Of a stretch of DNA of 64,000 nt, positions 27,126 through 35,927 are shown piece after piece. Source of the DNA: Paenibacillus phytohabitans (GTDB lineage Bacteria; Bacillota; Bacilli; Paenibacillales; Paenibacillaceae); contig NZ_WHOB01000020.1 in the NCBI RefSeq assembly GCF_013141775.1, positions 186,001 through 250,000 of the forward strand, given 5' to 3'. Within the stretch, counting starts at the first letter, position 1, and every line of letters starts with the position of its first letter. A program made the translations under genes and the position numbers. Below the pieces are notes generated by a model. That model did not search any database, was not told where the DNA came from, and saw nothing but the letters and a program-made list of their open reading frames with translations.

Positions 27126-27842
27126 TTATTTAGGCACCTCAAGCTTATAGCCGACTCCCCATACGGTAGTGATCATAGCCGCCGATTCCGGGGACACCTT
27201 ATTCAGTTTCTCGCGAAGACGCTTGACATGGGTATCCACGGTACGCAGATCTCCGAAGAACTCGTAATTCCACACATCCTTGAGCAGTTCCTCACGAGAG
27301 AACACCTTATCCGGTGAGATCGCCAAATAATGCAGCAGCTCATATTCCTTAGGGGTCAGACTTACCTCCTGGCCGCCGGCGGTTACGCGGTGTGCATCAT
27401 GCTCAATAATAAGAAACGGAAACACGATATTGTTGCTTGAATTGCTCTCTTTGGACAAAAAAGCAGTTGCGGAAGAACGGCGCATTATCGCCTTCACCCG
27501 GTAAATCACTTCACGCGGGCTAAACGGCTTAACGACATAGTCATCTGCGCCCATTTCAAACCCTTGAACCCGGTTAATCTCTTCACCCTTGGCAGTAAGC
27601 ATCAGGACCGGTGTAGATTTGACTCCTCTGAGTCTGGTCAGCACTTCAATCCCGTCGATGCCCGGCAGCATAACATCCAGCAATATCAGACCGTAGTCAT
27701 TGGCTGTTGCTTTGCGCAGAGCAATTTCCCCATCTTCCGCCTCGTCAATTTCATAACCTTCTTTTTCAAGATACATTTTGAGCAGGCGGCGGATGCGTTC
27801 TTCGTCATCCACCACCAGAATTCTATTCAAGTGCTCTGCCAT
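27126..27842 (-). CDS. resD: ResD-type response regulator (OmpR family)
   Basis: The receiver domain (acidic D12, D13; phosphoacceptor D56 in LLDVMLPG; K106-type lysine in VVKPFSP) is joined to a winged-helix DNA-binding domain (YELLHYLAISPDKVFSREELL). ResD activates anaerobic respiration and cytochrome c maturation genes in B. subtilis. The stop abuts the resE start, and the gene follows resC by 75 nt, as in the res operon. Confidence 0.95.
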   Translation of the reverse strand: MAEHLNRILVVDDEERIRRLLKMYLEKEGYEIDEAEDGEIALRKATANDYGLILLDVMLPGIDGIEVLTRLRGVKSTPVLMLTAKGEEINRVQGFEMGADDYVVKPFSPREVIYRVKAIMRRSSATAFLSKESNSSNNIVFPFLIIEHDAHRVTAGGQEVSLTPKEYELLHYLAISPDKVFSREELLKDVWNYEFFGDLRTVDTHVKRLREKLNKVSPESAAMITTVWGVGYKLEVPK

Positions 27843-27917
27843 TTACACAACAACCCCTTCATCAAATACAGTAGAACGTTACCCTAAATCTTGTGCGTGC
27901 CAGAGAATATAGTCTAC

Positions 27918-29180
27918 TCAGTCTGTCCCCGCATAAGAGTGAAGTCCGGCGATCACAAGATTAACGCCAACCAGGGTAAACATTACGATCAGAAAGCCGA
28001 GTACAGCGAGCCAAGCGGACTTGCGTCCCTGCCATCCGCGGGCCAGCCGCAAATGGAGATAAGCACTGTAGAACAACCAGGTGACGAGTGCCCACACTTC
28101 CTTAGGGTCCCATCCCCAGAACCTGCCCCAGGCCACTTGAGCCCATATCATTGCAAAAATCAAAGCCCCCAGTGTAAAAATCGGGAAACCGATGGCGATC
28201 GCCCTGTACGTTATTTCATCAAGGTCATTCTCATCAATTCCGTCGAGTACCGGATGAATCGCCTTACCCAGCGGTTTGCGGACAGCCAGGCGGAGAATTC
28301 CATATAGAATCAGCCCGGACAGCAGTGACCAGATAACGGTATTGAACTTGCGCCCGGCATTGACACCATTCATCCAGGATGGAGCTTCGAAGAGCGGTTC
28401 TTTTATGCCAAGAAACGACTGGAAGCTCTCAATTTCGCTATGGTAAGGTGCCACAATCGGCGGCATTTTATAACTCACTTTCTCTATTGTACTATCTCCC
28501 TGCCCGGGGCTGTCAATCGTAACGTTAGTGCGGACAAAAACAGATTCATAGCCGGCACCGCGGAAGGCAAATACAGATCCAAGAAAACCAATTATAACAA
28601 TGATTGAGAACAGAGTAAATTCGACAAGTCTCTGCTGCTTGCGGTCACTGCGCTCCTTGCTGCTGAAATCGACCGTCCGCAGGAGATACATCAGCCCAGC
28701 GGCAAAGCCTACAGCGAAGAACGATTCCCCCAGTGCTGCCAGCGTAACATGAATGTTCAGGTAGATGGATTTCAGCGAGGGGATCAGCGGCTGTACTTCC
28801 TGCGGAAATACCGCTGCATACGCCATCACAATAATCGAGATCGGAACCGCGAAGACACCGAGAATAATTTTGCGGTAAATCGCGAAGATCACCGTAAATG
28901 CAACCATTACCATCATCGATAAAAAAGTCATGAACTCATACATGTTACTTACCGGAATATGACCCGATCCCATCCAGCGTGTAATGAAGTATGCCAGATG
29001 GCACAGCAGCCCCAGCGAGGAGGCGATAAAAGCGATTCTCCCCCAGCGTGCGGTATGCTCCTCCGGCTTCCTGCCGGACCACCTGCGGCCCATAATGGCG
29101 ATGGTGAACAACATGAATGCTCCGCTGTATAAAAAGAATGCGGCAATAAAGACGTCACTGCTGAAATCGAGCAAGCTCAT
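27918..29180 (-). CDS. resC: Cytochrome c biogenesis protein ResC/CcsA (CcsB-type heme handling protein)
   Basis: This is a multi-span System II protein that delivers heme to apocytochrome c outside the membrane. The WWD-type heme motif WGRFWGWDPKEVWALVTW is near residue 350, and conserved His residues flank it. At 420 residues it is slightly longer than B. subtilis ResC, with a hydrophilic insert around 215-275. The start overlaps the resB stop (ATGA). Confidence 0.93.
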   Translation of the reverse strand: MSLLDFSSDVFIAAFFLYSGAFMLFTIAIMGRRWSGRKPEEHTARWGRIAFIASSLGLLCHLAYFITRWMGSGHIPVSNMYEFMTFLSMMVMVAFTVIFAIYRKIILGVFAVPISIIVMAYAAVFPQEVQPLIPSLKSIYLNIHVTLAALGESFFAVGFAAGLMYLLRTVDFSSKERSDRKQQRLVEFTLFSIIVIIGFLGSVFAFRGAGYESVFVRTNVTIDSPGQGDSTIEKVSYKMPPIVAPYHSEIESFQSFLGIKEPLFEAPSWMNGVNAGRKFNTVIWSLLSGLILYGILRLAVRKPLGKAIHPVLDGIDENDLDEITYRAIAIGFPIFTLGALIFAMIWAQVAWGRFWGWDPKEVWALVTWLFYSAYLHLRLARGWQGRKSAWLAVLGFLIVMFTLVGVNLVIAGLHSYAGTD

Positions 29181-30865
29181 GCCAGGCCTCCTCCGTTGTC
29201 CAATGATTTTTCATCGACTGTCATGTCTATCTTCTGGAGAATAGAAACGATCTCGCGGCGGAAGCCGAACCAATTCTTGTTCGTATGGCCTCCCAGCACC
29301 AGTTCCCCGCCGTCGACGGTCAACCAGATGCGTCTATGCTGCCAGTAGAAGCCGAGGATCAGCCCCAGCATGATAATACCCGCGCCAACCCAGACAAATG
29401 GCATTGCCCGGTCGACCCGCACATTGAGATAAGTGGTGGATTCCGAGAAGTCAACGTCACTCATGCTGCCGACCTCAAGCTCCAGAAACCGCCCGCTGCC
29501 GCCAAGCTTGTCGTTGATGGCTGACTGCTGGAATTGCTCCTTGTCAATCTGCTTCGGAAAATAGAAATACTGCTGCCCCCCGGCCGGAAGCTCCGGCCCT
29601 TTAATAAGGAAGAGGAATGCAGGGGCATTCGGATACGGTGATTTGGACACCGGCTGGCCTTCATCGCTCAGTCCGAAATCCATATATTTCTCTTTCAGCT
29701 CCAGCGTATATGGACCTGCCTGGAAGCTGCGCTGCGGATTCTTCATATCCAGTTCAAACTTGCCGTAAATCTCGCCAGTGGACGAATTCGTCAGCCCGGG
29801 CTGCACAGAACGCAGCACAGGAGTCAGGTCATAATCAAACTGATACGCTTTCAATCCTTGGTAGCTGAGCGGTGAATTCACCTGAATGTCATGCCGGGCC
29901 ACTTCCGTAAGCTGAGGCTCCTTAGACGGGTCCGTGCAATCGGCAGTACATTCATAGAGAACCGCCCGGGTCTCGTAGAGCTTGGGAAGCACCTTGATTC
30001 CGCGGAACTCCTCAGGCATCTCTTCTTCCGTATAGAATTCTACGGTGAACTTTTCATTCTTAAGATAGAGGCTGGTGTCCGGTATTTTGACGGTCTCCCC
30101 TTGCGGAAAAGCAAGATGCTGGTCCATATTCAGCCCCGGAAGTCCTCTCGCCAGCACGGCGAGCAAAAAAATAATCAGGCCGATATGTATTACATAAGGT
30201 CCCCAGCGGCTGAAACGGTGTTTCTCGGCCAATAAAGCGCCGCCCTCCGTCCGGACGCGGTAACCTTTCTTCCTGAGCGGCTGGACGATGCGCGCCACCC
30301 ACACCTCCGGCTCCTCTTCCACTTGCGTGACGAGCGTCAGCTTCTGACGGGTCAGAAACTGGCGGTGCTTGCGGATCTTTTGCCGGGTTAATGCCTTGTA
30401 CAGCGGAAGCACACGGTCCAGGCTGCAGATGACCAGAGAAGCTCCGATCATTACGAGCAGCGTCACAAACCACCAGGATTCATAGGTATGCGAAAGGCCG
30501 AGTCTATAATATATATTCCCGGCTGTTCCGTACGTTTCTTGATAATATGTTGAAGCGTCAATATTCAGAAAAGTGCTCTCTTGCGGAAAAATCGTACCCA
30601 GCATAGCGCCCAGCAGTGTCAGCACAATCAGATAGATGGCGATTTTGACCGAGGAAAAAAAGTTCCAGACCCTGTCGATCACTCCGGGACCTACACGCTG
30701 TGAACGGCGGGCTACCCCATCGTAACGCATCTCCAGATTCTCAGAAGAGTTCCATTCCTTCTCATCCAGCGGCTTGCCGCAGGCTTCGCAGAGAACAGTG
30801 CCCACAGGATTCTGGTGACCGCATTCGCATTTGGTATTGCTGATCAGCGGCATGTGCTCCTTCAT
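29177..30865 (-). CDS. resB: Cytochrome c biogenesis protein ResB with N-terminal zinc ribbon
   Basis: ResB forms the heme-exporting System II complex with ResC. The protein has three N-terminal membrane spans (about 70-250), a large extracytoplasmic domain and a last span near 490. Residues 8-35 form a short zinc ribbon (CECGHQNPVG...CEACG). The ResB core follows (VWNFFSSVKIAIYLI). Both ends overlap their neighbours by 4 nt, indicating tight coupling in the resABC unit. Confidence 0.93.
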   Translation of the reverse strand: MKEHMPLISNTKCECGHQNPVGTVLCEACGKPLDEKEWNSSENLEMRYDGVARRSQRVGPGVIDRVWNFFSSVKIAIYLIVLTLLGAMLGTIFPQESTFLNIDASTYYQETYGTAGNIYYRLGLSHTYESWWFVTLLVMIGASLVICSLDRVLPLYKALTRQKIRKHRQFLTRQKLTLVTQVEEEPEVWVARIVQPLRKKGYRVRTEGGALLAEKHRFSRWGPYVIHIGLIIFLLAVLARGLPGLNMDQHLAFPQGETVKIPDTSLYLKNEKFTVEFYTEEEMPEEFRGIKVLPKLYETRAVLYECTADCTDPSKEPQLTEVARHDIQVNSPLSYQGLKAYQFDYDLTPVLRSVQPGLTNSSTGEIYGKFELDMKNPQRSFQAGPYTLELKEKYMDFGLSDEGQPVSKSPYPNAPAFLFLIKGPELPAGGQQYFYFPKQIDKEQFQQSAINDKLGGSGRFLELEVGSMSDVDFSESTTYLNVRVDRAMPFVWVGAGIIMLGLILGFYWQHRRIWLTVDGGELVLGGHTNKNWFGFRREIVSILQKIDMTVDEKSLDNGGGLA

Positions 30866-31386
30866 TCTCCCACCAGCTTCCCGATTTGCTCGTCAAGCGA
30901 GCTCAAATCCAGCTGGCCGATATGAATGCTGTCTACCTTGCCCTTCGTATTAATGAAGAAGGTGGTAGGCAGCGGGGAAACCCCGTAACTACGGACGGCA
31001 TCACGCCCCGTATCCATCACAACCGGGAAATCAATATCCACGAGCTTCACGAAATTGTCCACTGTCATCTGATCCTCGCCTACATTAACGCCTACGACCA
31101 CTACGCCCTGGTCTTTCCACTTCTCCCACTGTGCCTGCAGGGCAGGCATCTCCTTCACACATGGAGCGCACCAGGAGCCCCAGAAGTTAAGCACAACCGA
31201 CTTCCCTTTGTACTCCTCCAGCGTATGGGTCACGCCGTCCAGCCCAAGCAGTTCAAAGTCCGGCGCTCTCCCGCCTTCCGTGGGTTTGCCATCCCCTCCG
31301 AATACGGAGGAACCGATTGCATAACCCCCGAGCAGAAGGATTAGAAATAGTATCACGATTTGTATTGGCTTTCTGGCTTTGCCCAT
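30862..31386 (-). CDS. resA: ResA thiol-disulfide oxidoreductase
   Basis: ResA is a membrane-tethered thioredoxin-like protein that reduces the CxxCH disulfide of apocytochrome c. After one N-terminal span (9-27) comes the thioredoxin fold with the active site WCAPC (C73, C76) followed by KEMPAL, and the cis-Pro loop PLPTTFF. The ATG at 31384-31386 has AGGGGG at 9-nt spacing and gives 174 residues. First gene of resABCDE. Confidence 0.94.
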   Translation of the reverse strand: MGKARKPIQIVILFLILLLGGYAIGSSVFGGDGKPTEGGRAPDFELLGLDGVTHTLEEYKGKSVVLNFWGSWCAPCVKEMPALQAQWEKWKDQGVVVVGVNVGEDQMTVDNFVKLVDIDFPVVMDTGRDAVRSYGVSPLPTTFFINTKGKVDSIHIGQLDLSSLDEQIGKLVGE

Positions 31387-31432
31387 ACGAGGGTGCCCCC
31401 TTCTGTGACGCAACTCATTACTTTAGTTGTTA

Positions 31433-31497
31433 GGTGTGAACATCCTATGAACATTATAACGAATATTGTCACAGTTTTAGGAGGGGGAATTGTGAAC
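31433..31497 (-). promoter_or_regulatory. Putative resA promoter with GTGAAC half-sites
   Basis: A minus-strand TATAAT (31453-31458) has no good -35 box. Plus-strand TTGTGAAC (31490-31497) and GGTGTGAAC (31433-31441) resemble the loose TTTGTGAAT sites reported for ResD. Absence of a -35 box fits an activated promoter. This is a weak pattern match only. Confidence 0.35.
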
Positions 31498-31498
31498 T

Positions 31499-32257
31499 TT
31501 ATGTGTCTTTGCGTGTCGTATTCTCTCTTAGCGCCCCGGCCTTGGCTATTTGCTGCAGATGATTGATTTCATCCTTGGTCAAATGACGGTAGGAACCGCG
31601 TTTGAGATTCTGGAGCAGGATATCTCCGAACGAAATCCGTTTCAGGCGGATCACCGGATGGGCAATTGCCTCAAACATCCGCCGTACCTGACGGTTGCGG
31701 CCTTCATGAATGGTAATGCTGATGACCGTTTCTTTATTCGCTTCATCAACGTCCTTGTATTCAACTTCCGCCGGAGCCGTCATGCCGTCTTCCAGCTTAA
31801 TTCCAGCCTTCAGCTTGTCCAGCGCCGTGCCGTGCGGCACACCCTTGACCGTCGCCAGATACGTCTTCGGCACATGATGCTTCGGATGCGTGAGCAGATT
31901 GGCAAACTCACCGTCATTCGTCAGCAGCAGCAGCCCTTCCGTATCATAATCCAGACGGCCTACAGGGTATACGCGCTCTGTAATGCCTTTCAGGTAATCG
32001 GTTACCACCTTGCGGCCCTTGTCATCGGATGCGCTTGTAATTACGCCCTTGGGCTTGTTGAACATGATATAGATTTTGTTCTCGCCCCGGATCAGTCTAC
32101 CGGAGACCTTAATAATATCTGTTGCGGGGTCCACCTTCGTGCCAAGCGTAGTTACGAGTTCCCCGTTGACTTCCACTTTACCGGCCAAAATCATTTCTTC
32201 ACATTTGCGTCTGGACGCAACACCTGCTTGCGCCAAAATTTTCTGTAATCTTTCCAT
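31499..32257 (-). CDS. rluB: RluB-family 23S rRNA pseudouridine synthase
   Basis: An N-terminal S4 RNA-binding domain (MERLQKILAQAGVASRRKCE, 1-60) is followed by the RsuA/RluB catalytic domain with the catalytic Asp in GRLDYDTEGLLLLTNDGE near residue 104. The position upstream of resA matches B. subtilis ypuL. The ribosome binding site is GAGGTGAG. RluB-type enzymes modify 23S rRNA helix 90-93 region uridines. Confidence 0.93.
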   Translation of the reverse strand: MERLQKILAQAGVASRRKCEEMILAGKVEVNGELVTTLGTKVDPATDIIKVSGRLIRGENKIYIMFNKPKGVITSASDDKGRKVVTDYLKGITERVYPVGRLDYDTEGLLLLTNDGEFANLLTHPKHHVPKTYLATVKGVPHGTALDKLKAGIKLEDGMTAPAEVEYKDVDEANKETVISITIHEGRNRQVRRMFEAIAHPVIRLKRISFGDILLQNLKRGSYRHLTKDEINHLQQIAKAGALRENTTRKDT

Positions 32258-32277
32258 TTTCGACTACTCACCTCAGG

Positions 32278-32622
32278 TTAATGATAACCATCAGAGGGAT
32301 AAATCACAAGATCATTCCATGGAAAAAATGCTCCCGGACAAGTTTTGCTATGCGGTTCAACGAGTAATGGCGCAATTTGATAGCGCCCTGCCAACTCCAA
32401 AATGAGTTTACCTGCCGCAAATAGCTGCTGCTGGCGTTCCGGCAAGCCGGGAAGCTCATCCGCTTCACCGTAGTTGCCTTCCAGGCAGATATGAATATGT
32501 TCGGGATCTGTCAGCAGCGGCGCAGCGTAGATCCCCCCTTCCAGCCCGACCCAGAAGTCAAACCCCTTGCCGTTAATGGACGGACAGCGGGAATGATGAA
32601 GAATAAAGCCTTTGTATTCCAT
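32278..32622 (-). CDS. Minimal N-acetylmuramoyl-L-alanine amidase-like protein
   Basis: The 114-residue product keeps the zinc-ligand pattern of Amidase_2/PGRP proteins: ILHHS (H9, H10) near the start and PHSKTCPGAFFPW (H91, C95) near the end. The usual domain is about 130-150 residues and normally follows a signal peptide; no signal peptide is seen, so this is a compact, probably cytoplasmic or forespore form. It lies 20 nt upstream of rluB. GGGAGG precedes the ATG. Confidence 0.75.
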   Translation of the reverse strand: MEYKGFILHHSRCPSINGKGFDFWVGLEGGIYAAPLLTDPEHIHICLEGNYGEADELPGLPERQQQLFAAGKLILELAGRYQIAPLLVEPHSKTCPGAFFPWNDLVIYPSDGYH

Positions 32623-32689
32623 CCCTTGTCGGCCTCCCTCCGTATTGCTGAAATAGCATATGAAGTGGGGAGGTGCGGGGTGATGGCCG

Positions 32690-32900
32690 GTTGTTAAAAT
32701 CTTTGGGGCTCGTGGCGTGGTGTGAAAGCACAGATCGGGCGCGGGCTAATCGTAACTCCGGGGAATGTTTGGACTTCCGGCCGCTGTTAAAGTTGGATTT
32801 CCTTGATTCTACTGCCATACAGCAGTTGAAATCCAACTTTAAAGGGGGTCGCTGACGCTCCTCCAGTTCCAAACTTCCTCTCGGTTACTCCGCCAGCGCC
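32690..32900. repeat. Dispersed intergenic repeat B with inner hairpin
   Basis: The block contains GTTTGGACTTCCGGCCGCTG, then a 15-bp inverted repeat TTAAAGTTGGATTTC...GAAATCCAACTTTAA (32787-32842), then CTCCAGTTCCAAACTT. A partial copy of the first part (CATTTGGACTTCCGCCGCTG) lies at 42966-42985 between ribE and ribD. Overlapping short frames on both strands are not supported as genes. Confidence 0.55.
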
Positions 32901-32920
32901 AAGCCACCCCTGAACAGATT

Positions 32921-32961
32921 AAAACAAACAGTCCTCACCCCTCGGTGGTAAGTGAGGACTG
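32921..32961 (-). terminator. Strong hairpin terminator, minus strand
   Basis: CAGTCCTCAC and GTGAGGACTG form a perfect 10-bp stem (32929-32961), followed on the minus strand by TTTGTTTT. It could end transcription coming from the membrane-protein gene at 33368 or from the small frame described in the rejected list. Confidence 0.8.
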
Positions 32962-33367
32962 TAGTGGCAAGCGGTAGCTGCGGTACCCGTACCATTATCT
33001 CGCAGTCTAAATCCTGCACGAAATACAACATTTCCTTCGAGATATCGGCCTTAATCGAAGATTGTTGTATAAAAGGCATCATTTCCCCTCCTTTTAGGAG
33101 AAAAACGAAAAAATTCTTGTACTACATACAACAATCCTCCCGCACAGCGGCTTTCACCGGATGCGAGTTGTAATCCATACAACATTTTACATGTATCCGG
33201 TGGTCAGCGGTGGTTCTGGTGCTAATTGGAGTAGTCTTACGTTGCAGGCAAGGATCAGGACGAGGCGGTCCAAATTCCACGCTGTCTCAAAAACATCTGT
33301 CCCGAAATGGAGCAGATACAGTAAAACCGGTATGTACTGGCCATCAATGTACAGCAGTGCCCATTCA
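32962..33367. other. Gene-poor spacer with repeat-like sequence
   Basis: The stretch has several TTGTTGTAT / ATACAACA motifs in opposite orientations (about 33060-33070, 33120-33135, 33175-33185) that resemble the intergenic elements seen near dacB. A good Shine-Dalgarno AAGGAGGGG at about 33090 leads into a short minus-strand frame that crosses a terminator. Confidence 0.4.
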
Positions 33368-33805
33368 CTAAAATATCGTATCATCCGGCTCTTCCAGTGG
33401 AACAATCCGATCTAATAAAAGTGCCGCACCAAAAACAATCAGATTAATCAATGAACTGAACATGATGTTTAAGCCCAGTCCGAAATCATCCAAACCATTA
33501 CCGGTAATATTAGCTACGTAATAATGAAACATAACCAGATCAAATATGTATAAAAAGCCCATACAGGCTACTAGAATCTTCCTTCGGGCAAAAAGCGCTA
33601 AGAGTCCTGAGAACACGATGACCCCAAGCACTGCATTGAATTGCAGGATACCACTTCCCGCACGGTCCCGGCTTATATTCAGCACCAGGAAGTCAGTCAG
33701 CAGAAGCAGGATAAATCCTCCCCATAAAAGCAACAGCTTGCGGACAAGATCTTTCCGGTCCTGCCCCCAATCTTCGCGGAAAACATCAGCCGCATGCCGG
33801 ATCAA
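33368..33805 (-). CDS. Four-span hypothetical membrane protein
   Basis: The 145-residue product has four hydrophobic segments (about 25-42, 55-72, 77-98, 113-132) with a charged N-terminus. The start is a TTG at 33803-33805 without a convincing ribosome binding site; no in-frame ATG is close, so the start is uncertain. No family was recognised. It lies downstream of spmB by 30 nt and may be the last gene of the dacB-spmAB operon. Confidence 0.6.
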   Translation of the reverse strand: MIRHAADVFREDWGQDRKDLVRKLLLLWGGFILLLLTDFLVLNISRDRAGSGILQFNAVLGVIVFSGLLALFARRKILVACMGFLYIFDLVMFHYYVANITGNGLDDFGLGLNIMFSSLINLIVFGAALLLDRIVPLEEPDDTIF

Positions 33806-33835
33806 ATGAATAAAAACAAATTCATCCCCCCTCTC

Positions 33836-34369
33836 TTATCCGAACACCAGCAGACAAACCGCAATAGCTGCGATAAAGCCGACGACATCTGAGAACAGGC
33901 CCACCTTAAGGGCATAACGGCCATTGCGGATCCCTACAGCGCCGAAATAAACAGTCAACACATATAAGGTTGTATCCGTGCTGCCCTGTATAGTAGAAGC
34001 AATCATGCCTATCAATGAGTCCGGGCCGTGGACCCGGATCAGATCTGTGGTATAGGCAAGTGATCCAGTGCCCGTCAGAGGGCGCAGGAGGCCGAGCGGG
34101 AGGACTTCAGCAGGAATCCCAAGGCTTTGCACAAGAGGGCTTACAAAGCCCATCAGGAAGTCCAGCGCACCTGAAGCGCGGAAGACACTGATCGCCACCA
34201 GCATGCCGACCAGATGGGGGATAATCGCAATGGCTGTGCCGAATCCGTCTTTCGCACCTTCCACGAAAGATTCGTAGACCGGAACCTTGCGGGAGAAAGC
34301 ATACAGCGGAATAAAGGTGACCATTACCGGAATTGCCCAGGCGGATATTAGACTGATTAACTGGAACAC
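33836..34369 (-). CDS. spmB: Spore maturation protein SpmB
   Basis: This integral membrane protein has Gate-domain nucleoside-transporter-like motifs, including GSTDTTLYVLTVYFGAVGIR near residue 130. With SpmA it is required for normal spore core dehydration. The 177-residue length is normal. It follows spmA by 7 nt. Confidence 0.95.
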   Translation of the reverse strand: MFQLISLISAWAIPVMVTFIPLYAFSRKVPVYESFVEGAKDGFGTAIAIIPHLVGMLVAISVFRASGALDFLMGFVSPLVQSLGIPAEVLPLGLLRPLTGTGSLAYTTDLIRVHGPDSLIGMIASTIQGSTDTTLYVLTVYFGAVGIRNGRYALKVGLFSDVVGFIAAIAVCLLVFG

Positions 34370-34376
34370 GGAAGGC

Positions 34377-35048
34377 TCACCCTTTCACTGAAGAATGCGG
34401 GAGCGTAGCGCTCCCTTTCGCTGCAGCGGTGCCGGACCTTATCGCAGGCGGCGGTCCGGGCGGCCTGCGCAGCAGTGTCAGGCGGCGGCACAGCCTGTCC
34501 GCAGCAATGGCGGCAAGAGTAGCCACCGCCGTCGCCGCCAGCGTGGTGCCGACGATTGCCGCCGGGTCAGCCGATCCGTAATTCAGCCGGATCGCAATCA
34601 GGGTTGCCGGAATCAGCGTGATACTGGCAGTGTTCAGTGCAAGCAGGGTACACATGGCTGGCGTTGCGGTTTCCTTATCCGGGTTGAGTGTCTGCAGCTC
34701 CTGCATTGCCTTAATGCCCATGGGTGTAGCGGCATTTCCGAGTCCCAGCAGGTTAGCGCTCATATTGGAGAGGATGTAACCGATCGCTGGATGGCCTTTG
34801 GGCACATCAGGAAACAGAAACGATACTACCGGTCCCAATACTCTGGAGATCTTTTTCAGCAGGTCTGCATCCTCCGCAATCCGCATAATCCCCAGCCAGA
34901 ACACCAGCACACTGATCAGCCCGAAGCTTACGGTGACCCCGCTTTTGGCACCGTCAAACACGGCAGCTGTGAATTCGTTCATCCGTCCGTTTACCGCCGC
35001 AAATACAAACCCGATCAGGATCATCCCCAGCCAGATACCATTTAACAT
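34377..35048 (-). CDS. spmA: Spore maturation protein SpmA
   Basis: The multi-span protein has the Gate-type block NMSANLLGLGNAATPMGIKA near residue 85-105 and LLALNTASITLIPAT. It acts with SpmB in spore core dehydration. The frame is open upstream, but GGAGGAGGGG points to the ATG at 35046-35048 (223 residues). An Arg/Pro/Ala-rich C-terminal tail (about 195-223) is longer than usual. Confidence 0.94.
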   Translation of the reverse strand: MLNGIWLGMILIGFVFAAVNGRMNEFTAAVFDGAKSGVTVSFGLISVLVFWLGIMRIAEDADLLKKISRVLGPVVSFLFPDVPKGHPAIGYILSNMSANLLGLGNAATPMGIKAMQELQTLNPDKETATPAMCTLLALNTASITLIPATLIAIRLNYGSADPAAIVGTTLAATAVATLAAIAADRLCRRLTLLRRPPGPPPAIRSGTAAAKGSATLPHSSVKG

Positions 35049-35431
35049 GCTTATCCCCTCCTCCAGCTCTATTTTCTTCTTACCTGCCCTAGTCCTCTGC
35101 ATAGCCCACTTTGAAATGCAGCTTAAAGTATACCTGTACAAATGCTACTGTCTGAGTATGACTTCTTACTTAACGATATATTTCGCGGATGGAGTAGTGG
35201 GATTTATGTTACTTATTCTCCGGATTTCAGCTGCTTTATGGTTTTTAGATGGTTTTTTGCTGCTTAATTCCACCCATACCCTAGTGATCTTCCAATTTAA
35301 ATGAAATTAGATGTTGTTAATCCAACTACTACGTCTTCGAATATTCAGCTTTCCGCATTAACAGATGCCTTTTCTCCACCTAACGCCTCTCACGGCATGA
35401 GCAAGATACGATAAGAAGGTCTGACTACGGA
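35049..35431. other. Spacer upstream of spmA, no gene seen
   Basis: AT-rich sequence with no supported gene. It may carry the spmA leader, but I see no clear promoter. Confidence 0.4.
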
Positions 35432-35659
35432 GCTAGGTGAATGCTAGTTGGCGCCACTCGAGTGCTAAGTGAGTGCTAAGTGAATGCTAGGTGAGCACTA
35501 GTTGACTGCAAGTTGAGTGCTAGGTGAGCGCTATAAGTGCTAGGTGAATGCTAGTCGAGCGCTATGTAGGGCCAGGTGAATGCTTGTTGAATGCTTGTTG
35601 AGTACTTGTTGAGTGCTAGTTGAATGCTAGTTGACCGCCAATTGAGCATTAGTTTAGCG
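35432..35659. repeat. Degenerate 11-bp minisatellite
   Basis: About 21 consecutive units resemble GCTAGTTGAAT (variants GCTAAGTGAGT, GCTAGGTGAGC, GCTTGTTGAAT, ACTTGTTGAGT). Most are exactly 11 bp; a few are 9-10 bp. An 11-bp unit is not a multiple of three, and it does not encode a repeated peptide in one frame. It lies between spmA and dacB. Confidence 0.9.
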
Positions 35660-35742
35660 TCCGCTTTCAAGTAGTGAAACTTATTGGTAAAATCGCTTGC
35701 GGAGGGCTTGCAGTGACCATACTACGGTATATGCTGGAGGCT

Positions 35743-35927
35743 TAATTGCACTTTGTACAACTAAAACGTCTGATTCTCAACCTATTATCCGTTTAGTTGT
35801 ATTTCGTGCAATTAAACTGCCAGTTGTAGATGATTTCCAGCGATTTGGGCAAATTTAGTTGTACAGAATACAGTTAAAAGTTGTAAGCCTACCTTTTCGC
35901 TGTTTTTAATTGCACATTGTACAACTA
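35743..35927. repeat. Cluster of four TTGTAC/GCAATT palindromic elements
   Basis: Four imperfect copies of AATTGCACTTTGTACAACTAAA lie at 35743-35766, 35792-35815 (inverted), 35853-35878 (inverted, degenerate) and 35907-35927. The last overlaps the dacB stop codon. Single AATTGCACTTTGTA copies are also at 3085-3098 and 63500-63513. Spacing is about 50-60 bp and the orientation is +,-,-,+. Confidence 0.6.

Noticed and set aside
32885..33082. 65-codon minus-strand frame with a good Shine-Dalgarno (AAGGAGGGG)
   Set aside because: It reads straight through the terminator hairpin at 32929-32961 and into repeat B, and the protein has no family pattern. The ribosome binding site may belong to a lost gene or an intergenic element, so I did not call a CDS.
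33187..33405. 72-codon minus-strand frame overlapping the four-span membrane protein gene
   Set aside because: It overlaps the 3' end of the better-supported gene in another frame and has no recognisable start signal.
35432..35659. Possible CRISPR array
   Set aside because: Units are contiguous 11-mers without unique spacers, and no cas gene is present. It is a minisatellite.
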